Origin: DATDCY01 sp031406795 [NCBI: Candidatus Rokuibacteriota bacterium] | GTDB taxonomy: Bacteria > JAUVQV01 | Length of the DNA stretch: 8,182 bases | Assembly (NCBI GenBank): GCA_031406795.1 | Contig: JANOHV010000167.1 | Coordinates: 1-8,182, forward strand | Reading direction: 5' to 3' | Shown: one piece after another, positions 1 to 5,301 of the stretch | Layout of the letters: each line of letters begins with the position of its first letter | Position numbering within the stretch: position 1 is the stretch's first letter | Translations under genes and position numbers: made by a program | The notes under the pieces: model-generated | The model's input: only the letters and a program-made list of their open reading frames with translations | What the model was told of the DNA's origin: nothing | Databases searched by the model: none

Positions 1-128
1 CGGGGCGCCGGTGCCGGTGCCGCCGCGGGGCGCGGCGTGGCAACGGCCGGCCGTGCCGCAGGCGCGGCCGCGGGCGCGGCCTGCTGCACCGCCGGACGCC
101 CGGGAACCGGCGCGGGAGGCTGGGTCAC
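1..128 (-). CDS. Possible start of a Pro/Ala-rich protein, partial (runs off window)
   Basis: I do not recognise this gene. A GTG codon at 128-126 overlaps the recA stop codon (GTGA), a common sign of translational coupling. The frame it opens stays open to the window edge. It would encode about 42 residues made almost wholly of Pro, Ala, Gln, Val and Arg (starting [12 protein letters not shown]), which looks like a disordered linker or N-terminal tail. A purine-rich stretch (GGAAG) lies just before the GTG but is very close to it. Against the call: the DNA here is so GC-rich that all three minus frames are open, so openness alone proves nothing. RecX, which often follows recA, does not normally start like this. 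The alternative is plain non-coding sequence downstream of recA. Confidence 0.35.
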   Translation of the reverse strand, partial: MTQPPAPVPGRPAVQQAAPAAAPAARPAVATPRPAAAPAPAP

Positions 129-1183
129 TTCTTCCGGGCCCCCTTCTCCTCGACCGCAGGTTCGGTCGGGCGGAGCACCCGCGGCTTGATTCCGGCCTTC
201 TCGCGGATCTTCACGTCGATGCGCTCGAGGATGTCCGGATGCTCCTTCAGAAACTGGCGCGTCGCGTCGCGGCCCTGGCCGATCCGCTCGCCCTCGAAGG
301 AGTACCACATGCCGCTTTTCTCGACGATCTCCATCGCGGCGCCCTGGTCGATCAGATCGCCCTCGTACGAGAGCCCCTCGCCGTAGAGGATGTCCAGCTC
401 GCATTCCCTGAACGGCGGCGCCATCTTGTTCTTGACGATCTTGACCTTGGTGCGGTTGCCGACGACATCCTGCCCCTTCTTGATCTGGGCGATGCGGCGG
501 ATGTCGATGCGCACCGAGGCGTAGAACTTCAGCGCGCGGCCGCCCGGCGTCGTCTCGGGGCTGCCGAACATGACGCCGATCTTCTCGCGGATCTGGTTGA
601 TGAAGACCACCGTCGTGTTCGAGCGCGCGATGGCGGCGGTGAGCTTGCGCAGCGCCTGCGACATCAGGCGCGCCTGCAGGCCGACGTGGGCGTCGCCCAT
701 CTCGCCCTCGATTTCCGCCCGGGGGACCAGCGCGGCAACCGAGTCCACGACCACGATGTCGATGGCGCCGCTGCGCACGAGCACCTCGGCGATCTCCAGG
801 GCCTGCTCGCCGGTGTCCGGCTGCGAGATCAGCAGATCGTCGGTGCGCACGCCGAGCGCCCGCGCGTACGTCACGTCCAGGGCATGCTCGGCGTCGATGA
901 ACGCCGCGATCCCGCCGGTCTTCTGGGCTTCGGCGACGATGTGGAGCGCCAGCGTCGTCTTGCCCGACGATTCCGGCCCGAAGATCTCCACCACGCGGCC
1001 GCGTGGGACACCGCCGATACCGAGCGCAATGTCGATGCCCAGCGCGCCGGTGGAAATGACCCCCGTCTCCGGCGGGGACTCGCCCGAGCCGAGGCGCATG
1101 ATCGAACCTTTGCCGTACGACTTCTCGATCTGGAGGATTGCCAGTTCCAGCGCCTTCTCTTTGCCGTCCTTCGCGTCTGCCAT
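125..1183 (-). CDS. recA: RecA recombinase
   Basis: RecA forms an ATP-dependent filament on single-stranded DNA. It drives homologous pairing and strand exchange, and acts as co-protease for LexA self-cleavage in the SOS response. The 352-residue protein has the full family length. Visible elements are the N-terminal helix with the KGSIMRLG motif (residues 25-32), Walker A GPESSGKT (69-76), the catalytic Glu in DAEHALD (E99), Walker B IVVVDS (143-148), the FINQIR signature with Gln197, and DNA-binding loop L2 from [13 protein letters not shown] (203-215). The C-terminal domain ends in a Lys/Glu-rich tail. No intein or frameshift is seen. The ATG is supported by an AAGGAG ribosome site 9 nt upstream. 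It is separated from cinA by 176 bp holding its own promoter and a likely LexA operator. Confidence 0.98.
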   Translation of the reverse strand: MADAKDGKEKALELAILQIEKSYGKGSIMRLGSGESPPETGVISTGALGIDIALGIGGVPRGRVVEIFGPESSGKTTLALHIVAEAQKTGGIAAFIDAEHALDVTYARALGVRTDDLLISQPDTGEQALEIAEVLVRSGAIDIVVVDSVAALVPRAEIEGEMGDAHVGLQARLMSQALRKLTAAIARSNTTVVFINQIREKIGVMFGSPETTPGGRALKFYASVRIDIRRIAQIKKGQDVVGNRTKVKIVKNKMAPPFRECELDILYGEGLSYEGDLIDQGAAMEIVEKSGMWYSFEGERIGQGRDATRQFLKEHPDILERIDVKIREKAGIKPRVLRPTEPAVEEKGARKK

Positions 1184-1240
1184 CAGTCCGGGCTCCTTCG
1201 TCTGCCCTGCCGAGGAATTTGCGGCAGGTTGGTTGTCGTC

Positions 1241-1270
1241 AGAATACCACCGTTCGAACCCGCGGGGAAC
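1241..1270 (-). promoter_or_regulatory. recA promoter with GTTC-N7-GTTC (LexA/SOS box-like) operator
   Basis: Reading the minus strand, GTTC at 1270-1267 and GTTC at 1259-1256 are separated by exactly 7 bases, the form known as the alphaproteobacterial LexA operator (GTTC-N7-GTTC). Nine bases further on is a -10-like TATTCT (1246-1241). The operator therefore covers the -35 and spacer region, where a repressor would block RNA polymerase. No good -35 hexamer is visible (GTTCCC or TTCCCC at 17-18 nt spacing). The second half-site is also part of the palindrome GTTCGAAC (1259-1252). The likely transcript start is about 50 nt upstream of the recA ATG. SOS control of recA is established in many bacteria; binding here is inferred. 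Confidence 0.6.
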
Positions 1271-1359
1271 AGGCCGCCGCGCGCAGAGGATCCACGGGGG
1301 TCACCGCGCTGCCCCGCCCCCGGCGGGTGACGCCGCCCTCGCCGGGAAAACACCGCTCA

Positions 1360-1857
1360 TCACCATGCGGGCACCTCCTCGAGATGCTCGAGAAGCATAA
1401 TCAGTGCCAGTTCGCTCGCCCGCGCGCGCACCCGCCGGCGGTCGCCCGCGAACAGCACCCTCCGGCAGCGCATCCGGCCGAATCCGCACACGGCGACATA
1501 GACCAGCCCGACGGGCTTCCCGGGACTGCCGCCGCCCGGACCGGCAACCCCCGTCACGGCGACCGCGATCTCGGCGTTGAAGACGCTGCGCGCCCCGCGC
1601 GCCATGGCTGCGGCGACCGGCGCGCTCACCGCGCCGAAGCGGGCGAGCATCGCGCGCGGCACCTGCAGCACTCCGGTCTTGATCTGGTTGTGGTAGGCCA
1701 CCACCCCGCCGAGCAGATACCGCGAACTCCCCGGCACGCCGGTGATCCTGCTGCCGACGAGGCCGCCCGTACAGGACTCGGCAAACGCCAGGCGGGCGTG
1801 CCGCGCCAGCAGGGCGCCGCCGACGCGCGCGGCGAGGGGGTCGGCGGCAGGCATCAT
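1360..1857 (-). CDS. pncC: Nicotinamide-nucleotide amidase (CinA C-terminal domain protein, PncC)
   Basis: The family hydrolyses the amide of nicotinamide mononucleotide to nicotinate mononucleotide, feeding NMN (for example from NAD-dependent DNA ligase) back into NAD synthesis. The 165-residue protein is only the C-terminal CinA domain; the N-terminal molybdopterin-binding-like domain of full CinA is absent. Family motifs are AESCTGG (27-32, Ser28 as the expected nucleophile), VVAYHNQIK (52-60, Lys60 the likely partner in a Ser/Lys hydrolase) and the glycine-rich VTGVAGPGGG followed by KPVG (101-117). The start was taken at the ATG of 1857, which overlaps the pgpA stop as ATGA. An open frame continues 31 codons upstream into pgpA, but that stretch is Arg-rich and unlike the family. 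Position before recA is common in bacteria; cotranscription with pgpA is likely. Confidence 0.9.
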   Translation of the reverse strand: MMPAADPLAARVGGALLARHARLAFAESCTGGLVGSRITGVPGSSRYLLGGVVAYHNQIKTGVLQVPRAMLARFGAVSAPVAAAMARGARSVFNAEIAVAVTGVAGPGGGSPGKPVGLVYVAVCGFGRMRCRRVLFAGDRRRVRARASELALIMLLEHLEEVPAW

Positions 1858-2339
1858 GCCCCCAGCAACACGCGGGCGGCCTGGAGCGCGAGATTCGCGT
1901 AGACCCCGGCGACGACGTCGTCGGCCATCACGCCGAACGGCGTGCGCCACTGCCGGTCAATCCGGCCCGCGGGAAACGGCTTCCAGATGTCGAACAGCCG
2001 AAAGAGCAGAAATCCGGCGAGCAGCCACCCGGGCCCCGACGAAAAACCCGCCAGCGCAATCAACTGGCCGACGATCTCGTCGACGACGATCCTTCCGTGG
2101 TCATGGGCGCCGTAGCGTCTTCCGCAAACGCCGGCGGCCCAGACCCCGGCCGGGAAGAGCAGGGCCACGGCGATCGCGACGGCCGGCAGGCCCGCCGCCG
2201 CGAGCGGGAGGAAGAGCGCTACGCCGACGAGGCTGCCGACCGTGCCCGACGCGAAAGGCGAAAAACCCGCGCCGCACCCGGTGCCGATAGCGACCGCGAG
2301 CGCACCCACCACTCGGGTCACCGGCACCGCCCTCCCCAT
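1854..2339 (-). CDS. pgpA: Phosphatidylglycerophosphatase A
   Basis: PgpA is an inner-membrane enzyme that dephosphorylates phosphatidylglycerol phosphate to phosphatidylglycerol, the last step in making this phospholipid. The protein is 161 residues (163 if a TTG two codons upstream, at 2345, is used), close to the family norm. Numbering from that TTG, the family motifs are GTGCGAGFSPFASGTVGS (21-38), HDHGRIVVDEIVGQ (81-94), the FRLFDIWKPFP block (115-125) and GVMADDVVAGVYA (138-150). Hydrophobic stretches at about 39-67 and 91-116 fit a multi-span membrane protein. I see no strong ribosome site before either start, so the exact start is unsure. The 3' end overlaps cinA/pncC by 4 bp (ATGA). 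A plausible sigma70-type promoter lies about 45 nt upstream of the ATG. Confidence 0.92.
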   Translation of the reverse strand: MGRAVPVTRVVGALAVAIGTGCGAGFSPFASGTVGSLVGVALFLPLAAAGLPAVAIAVALLFPAGVWAAGVCGRRYGAHDHGRIVVDEIVGQLIALAGFSSGPGWLLAGFLLFRLFDIWKPFPAGRIDRQWRTPFGVMADDVVAGVYANLALQAARVLLGA

Positions 2340-2384
2340 CCGCAATTGCGGGAAAATCCCAGGTTTTCTCGGACTTGCGGCACG

Positions 2385-2414
2385 ACTCTAGCACCGCTCC
2401 GGCAGGAGCGTCAA
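2385..2414 (-). promoter_or_regulatory. Predicted sigma70-type promoter for pgpA-pncC
   Basis: On the minus strand, TTGACG (2414-2409, five of six bases match the -35 consensus) is followed after 18 bases by TAGAGT (2390-2385, four of six match the -10 consensus). The spacer holds the small inverted repeat CTCC-TGCC-GGAG. The region between the -10 and the pgpA start is the most AT-rich part of this intergenic stretch. Position and orientation fit a promoter for the pgpA-pncC pair, giving a leader of roughly 40 nt. The call is by eye only. Confidence 0.45.
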
Positions 2415-2509
2415 CCGCGCCGGGATCCCGGTCGCGGCCTGCCCGGTCGGGGAGATGGCTTCAGCGGGATGCTGCGCGGCGGCGGCAGCGATGACGAGGA
2501 CAGCCCGTG

Positions 2510-2791
2510 CTATTCCTCGTCCTCCTCGTCGTCCTCTTCCTCGTCCTCGAAATCGTCCTCGAAGTCGTCCTCGTCGAGGTCATCGTCGAATTCGTCGTCG
2601 ATGTCCTCCTCGTCGTCCTCATCTTCATCCTCATCCGCGTCGTCGTCGTGTTCGCCGCGTTCGCCGTGCCGGCCCGCGGCCTTGGCCTCACCATGACAGT
2701 CGACGTATTCATCGCACTTGGTGCAGCAGGTCAGTTTCATCTTTTCCACTTCCTCGCAGCTGTAATAGTGATCGCACAGATCGCAACACAT
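2510..2791 (-). CDS. Small protein with duplicated CC-x2-C-x5-C motif and hyper-acidic C-terminal tail
   Basis: Function is not known to me. The 93-residue protein has two copies of the same cysteine pattern: CCDLCDHYYSC (2-12) and CCTKCDEYVDC (22-32), both CC-x2-C-x5-C. This is an internal duplication that could hold zinc or an iron-sulfur centre. A short basic/Gly linker (33-48) leads to a tail in which 39 of the last 45 residues (49-93) are Asp or Glu. The tail is broken only by Ala52, Ile64, Phe68, Leu72, Phe77 and Phe81. No signal peptide or membrane segment is present, so it is probably cytoplasmic. The ATG has a GGGGAGG ribosome site about 10 nt upstream. A promoter-like TTGACT-N18-TAGAAA precedes it. 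The ordered cysteine pattern, ribosome site and promoter argue that this is a true gene despite the low-complexity tail. Confidence 0.8.
   Translation of the reverse strand: MCCDLCDHYYSCEEVEKMKLTCCTKCDEYVDCHGEAKAAGRHGERGEHDDDADEDEDEDDEEDIDDEFDDDLDEDDFEDDFEDEEEDDEEDEE
2513..2647 (-). repeat. Low-complexity GAN-codon tract encoding the acidic tail
   Basis: The DNA is a degenerate trinucleotide run of GAC, GAG, GAA and GAT codons (GTC/CTC/TTC on the plus strand) lying within the 3' half of the cysteine/acid-tail gene. It is not a perfect microsatellite: Asp and Glu codons are mixed and hydrophobic codons are interspersed. Such tracts can change length by slippage, so tail length may vary between relatives. 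Read on the plus strand in other frames, it produces artefactual Ser-rich and Val/Leu-rich open frames. Confidence 0.75.
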
Positions 2792-2871
2792 CTTCCCGCG
2801 CCCTCCCCGCGCCGCAGCCTCAGCGCCCGGCCCCGCGCATCAATCCGCGCATGCGCACGGCCCGAAGATGG

Positions 2872-2901
2872 TTTCTAGCAAAGCGTTCGGTCCCAAGTCA
2901 A
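2872..2901 (-). promoter_or_regulatory. Predicted sigma70-type promoter for the cysteine/acid-tail gene
   Basis: TTGACT (2901-2896, five of six match the -35 consensus) is followed after 18 bases by TAGAAA (2877-2872, four of six match the -10 consensus) on the minus strand. The -35 hexamer contains the TGA stop codon of the upstream diguanylate cyclase gene. The start of transcription would be about 75-80 nt before the ATG at 2791. I see no convincing intrinsic terminator between the two genes, so read-through from the lolA operon is also possible. Confidence 0.45.
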
Positions 2902-4394
2902 GTGCCTTTTTCCTCGGGGGCCGCATCCCCGCCCCCGGCGGGCTCGACCCAGACGCTGACCTTGTTGCGCCCGTCCTTCTTCGCCCGGTAGAGCGCCACA
3001 TCCGCGCGCCGGATGAACTCATGCGCATCCGGGTTCCCGCCCTGGCTCACCGTGGCCCCGATGCTGACGGTCACCCCGTGACGCGCGCCCCCGGGGACTT
3101 CGAGGCGCACGGTCGCCACGGCAATGCGGACGCGCTCGGCGTAGGCGCCGATTTCGTCCCCGCCGATCTCATGGAGGATGACGCAGAACTCCTCACCGCC
3201 GTAGCGCGCCACCACGTCGACGTCGCGCGTGTTGGCGCGGATCGTGTGCGCCACCGCCTTGAGCACCTCGTCGCCGAGCAGGTGCCCGAAGCGGTCGTTG
3301 AAGTCCTTGAAGCGGTCGATGTCGATCAGCAGCAACCCGAGCGGCACGCTGTATCGGCGCGAGCGGGAGATTTCCATCTCGAGGCGCTCGCAGAAATGCC
3401 GGTAGTTGAAGAGGCCGGTCAGCCCGTCGGTGATCGACAGCTGCAGCGTGCGGGCGTAGAGGTTGGCGTTTTCGATAGCCAGGCCGGATTGATTGGCCAG
3501 CGTCAGCAGGAAATCGCGCTGGTCGCGATCGACCGCGGCCGCGGCGCTCTCGACGACCAGCAGGCCGATCGGGCGGCCTTTGGACTGGATCGGCACCAGG
3601 ATGCTCGTCGTGGCGTGGATGCGCGCGTAGAACTCCGCCGGCGTGTCGTGGAGCAATTCCTCGGCGTCGAGGATGACGACCTTGTTCTCCGCCAGCGCGC
3701 GCCCGAAAACGGGGTACCGCGCCGGGTCGAGAACCAGCGGTTCCGCACGCGCGACCCGCTCTTCGAGTACGCCGCGCTCGCCGGCGAGGAAGATCATCCC
3801 GCCCGAATACCCCAGGTCGTTGACGATGCTCTGCAGCACGATGCCGAGCACCCCGTCGAGATGCAGCGTCCCGGCCATCGCGCCCGCCACGTGCTGCAGG
3901 ATCGTCAGCTCCATCAGCCGGCGATCGAGGAGGCGATTGACGTCGGAGAGGATGCTGTCCGTGCTGGTCGGGTGGCGCGCCGCGTCGGCGCTCGTCAGCC
4001 GCCGCGGCCGGGACTGCGCGCGGCTGGCGAGGATCGTGCGCACCAACCGCACCAGCTCGGGGGGGTCGAAAGGCTTGGTGAGGTAATGATCGGCTCCCGA
4101 GGTGTACGCGTACAGCTTTTCGCTGTCGAGCGAACGTACGGTGCAGATGACGATCGGGATGCCCGCGGTCAGCTGATCGCTCTTGAGCAGGCGACAAACC
4201 TGGTAGCCATTCATGCGCGGCATCATCACGTCGAGCACGATCAGGTCCGGGGTGCGGTCGATCGCCTTCTGGATTGCGTCGACCCCGTCGCCCGCGGTGA
4301 TCACCTGCCAGCCCTCGCGTTCGAGGATCAGGCGATTGAGGTTCAGGATGTCCGGCTCGTCGTCGACGACGAGGATCAGGGGGGCCTCGCTCAC
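2898..4394 (-). CDS. Response regulator with REC, GAF and GGDEF domains (diguanylate cyclase)
   Basis: The protein is predicted to make cyclic di-GMP from two GTP when phosphorylated by a partner histidine kinase, and is probably cytoplasmic. Start chosen at GTG 4394, which has GAGGAG 6 nt upstream and places the receiver domain right at the N-terminus (498 residues). A GTG at 4418 in the same frame lacks a ribosome site. Numbered from the chosen start, the REC domain (about 5-125) has acidic pocket D11/D12, phosphoacceptor D55 in LDVMMP, T85 and K107 in TKP. A GAF-like domain follows (about 150-315), ending in a helix that leads into the cyclase. The GGDEF domain (about 320-480) has the metal-binding D358 in LLIDIDRFKDFND, the active-site motif GGEEF (399-403) and an intact RxxD inhibitory site, RDVD (390-393), five residues before it. 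No EAL domain is present. It lies 27 bp after lolA and is probably cotranscribed with it. No histidine kinase is in the window. Confidence 0.93.
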   Translation of the reverse strand: MSEAPLILVVDDEPDILNLNRLILEREGWQVITAGDGVDAIQKAIDRTPDLIVLDVMMPRMNGYQVCRLLKSDQLTAGIPIVICTVRSLDSEKLYAYTSGADHYLTKPFDPPELVRLVRTILASRAQSRPRRLTSADAARHPTSTDSILSDVNRLLDRRLMELTILQHVAGAMAGTLHLDGVLGIVLQSIVNDLGYSGGMIFLAGERGVLEERVARAEPLVLDPARYPVFGRALAENKVVILDAEELLHDTPAEFYARIHATTSILVPIQSKGRPIGLLVVESAAAAVDRDQRDFLLTLANQSGLAIENANLYARTLQLSITDGLTGLFNYRHFCERLEMEISRSRRYSVPLGLLLIDIDRFKDFNDRFGHLLGDEVLKAVAHTIRANTRDVDVVARYGGEEFCVILHEIGGDEIGAYAERVRIAVATVRLEVPGGARHGVTVSIGATVSQGGNPDAHEFIRRADVALYRAKKDGRNKVSVWVEPAGGGDAAPEEKGT

Positions 4395-4421
4395 GTTCGG
4401 CTCCTCACGGGTCGCCACCGG

Positions 4422-5093
4422 CTACGGCCGCACGATTTCCGCGCCCTTGGGAGGCGCAAACCGGAACAGCCCGGCATCGAGGCCGCTGTCGGCGCGCTCC
4501 CCGGAGAAAACCAGGTGCGTGACATTGCCGAAGGCGTCCTCGACGATCGTGCCCGCGAGGCGACACTCGCCCGGCGCGACTTCGAGCACCAATCGCGACA
4601 GGTCGGAGGCCTCGACGCGCGGGCGCAGCGCGATGCTCACGAACCCGCCGGCCCCCGGCGCGAGGTCGCGATCCTCCCAGGAAAATTCCGCGGCAAAATC
4701 GCCGCGGCCGAACAGGAACAGCAGCGGCGTCTGGCGCGTGAAGGCGGCGTCCATCGGCTGGACCACCACCTGCCGTCTCTCCGGGCGGTGGAACCAGAGC
4801 TGCTTGCCGTCCGCGACGATCAGCTGGGGGTCGGGCGCGTCGTATTCCCAGCGCATCCGCCCGGGCGCCTGGAAAAAGAGCCGACCGCCGCGCGTGCGGG
4901 TGCGCCCGAGGCTGGCGACCCGGCTCTCCTGGGCAAAGGCGGCCGTAAGATCCCGCAGCGCACCGTATCGTGTCTGCACGCAGCGCAGCAGCGCCGCGGG
5001 ATCTTCCGCCCGGGCGGGAACCGCGAGGGCCGAAAGGGCGACCGCCAATGCGACGCCGACACTCCAGGAACGACGGACCGTCCGTTTCTTCAT
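4422..5093 (-). CDS. lolA: Outer-membrane lipoprotein carrier protein LolA
   Basis: LolA is the periplasmic chaperone that takes lipoproteins released by the LolCDE transporter and carries them to the outer membrane. The 223-residue protein starts with a classic signal peptide: basic n-region MKKRTVRR, hydrophobic core, and cleavage likely after ARA (residue 29). The mature part shows the family pattern: a helix with LTAAFAQES (49-57), a strand RLFFQAPGRMRWEYDAPDPQ (71-90) including the conserved Arg before WEY, then LIVADGKQLW (91-100) and a QVVVQP strand. The length fits the family (about 200 residues). The ATG has AGGGGA about 6 nt upstream. A promoter-like sequence lies at 5145-5117. The next gene, a diguanylate cyclase, follows closely. 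No frameshift or truncation is seen. Confidence 0.92.
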   Translation of the reverse strand: MKKRTVRRSWSVGVALAVALSALAVPARAEDPAALLRCVQTRYGALRDLTAAFAQESRVASLGRTRTRGGRLFFQAPGRMRWEYDAPDPQLIVADGKQLWFHRPERRQVVVQPMDAAFTRQTPLLFLFGRGDFAAEFSWEDRDLAPGAGGFVSIALRPRVEASDLSRLVLEVAPGECRLAGTIVEDAFGNVTHLVFSGERADSGLDAGLFRFAPPKGAEIVRP

Positions 5094-5116
5094 CTGGTTC
5101 CCCTGATCGCCGACTC

Positions 5117-5145
5117 AGTCTATCAGCACACCGAACAACTCTCAA
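5117..5145 (-). promoter_or_regulatory. Predicted sigma70-type promoter for lolA and the diguanylate cyclase
   Basis: On the minus strand, TTGAGA (5145-5140, five of six match the -35 consensus) is followed after 17 bases by TAGACT (5122-5117, four of six match the -10 consensus). It lies in a locally AT-richer stretch just outside the palindromic repeat and about 24 nt before the lolA ATG. It closely resembles the hexamers found before pgpA and before the cysteine/acid-tail gene. Confidence 0.45.
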
Positions 5146-5177
5146 ACAAACAGAAGCCCGTCCCGGTCGCGGAGAGG

Positions 5178-5292
5178 GTGTTCAAAAGGGTTCAGGTGCA
5201 AGGCGCACTCCGAAGGGGCGACTGAGGCGGCCTCGTGGCCGCCGCAGGGAGCCTCAAGGAGGGCAACGCAGCAGATGGGCCCTTTTCAACGC
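5178..5292. repeat. Palindromic intergenic element (REP/MITE-like), complete copy
   Basis: About 115 bp forming an imperfect long palindrome. The outer arms GTTCAAAAGGG (5180-5190) and its complement CCCTTTTCAAC (5280-5290) pair at 10 of 11 positions. The centre is a perfect hairpin, GGCGGCC (5226-5232), loop TCGT, GGCCGCC (5237-5243), extended by CTG/CAG with one mismatch. The left arm matches 22 of 27 positions of the sequence at 8116-8142, all five differences being transitions, so at least two copies exist in the window. It begins about 10 bp after the stop of the Omp85 gene, where the transcript could fold into a hairpin and act as a transcript-end stabiliser or weak terminator. No transposase or T-run is present. 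It looks like a non-autonomous dispersed repeat; its family name is unknown to me. Confidence 0.7.
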
Positions 5293-5301
5293 CCGTAACG
5301 G

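Noticed and set aside
11-1330. 439-codon plus-strand open frame over recA
   Set aside because: It is antisense to a complete RecA with all motifs.
1319-1346. Hairpin CCCGGCG/CGCCGGG downstream of pncC as an intrinsic terminator
   Set aside because: A 7-bp GC stem exists, but the only T-run on the transcribed strand comes before the hairpin rather than after it, so it does not fit a Rho-independent terminator for pncC.
1858-1950. 31-residue N-terminal extension of the CinA-domain protein
   Set aside because: The extension is Arg-rich, overlaps pgpA coding sequence and has no counterpart in the family. The ATG at 1857 with ATGA overlap explains the start better.
2420-2431. Perfect 12-bp palindrome CCGGGATCCCGG between the acid-tail gene and the pgpA promoter
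   Set aside because: It could be an operator or a weak hairpin, but it has no loop, no T-run and no second copy; such GC palindromes are expected at this base composition.
2097-2696. Plus-strand open frame with long serine runs
   Set aside because: The serine runs are another reading (TCG/TCC/TCT/TCA) of the same acidic tract, and the N-terminal half is antisense to pgpA.
2507-2878. Plus-strand open frame giving a very hydrophobic protein rich in Val, Leu and Ile
   Set aside because: It is the antisense of the acidic GAN-codon tract; complementing Asp/Glu codons in this frame yields GTC, CTC and TTC codons. It has no ribosome site and the opposite strand holds a gene with ordered cysteine motifs.
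4395-4418. Upstream GTG start for the diguanylate cyclase at 4418
   Set aside because: There is no ribosome site before it, while the GTG at 4394 has GAGGAG at ideal spacing and starts the receiver domain directly.
2868-5225. 785-codon plus-strand open frame
   Set aside because: It lies antisense to the diguanylate cyclase and lolA, which both show full family motifs. Its Arg/Ala/Asp/His-rich composition is typical of GC-rich antisense shadows.
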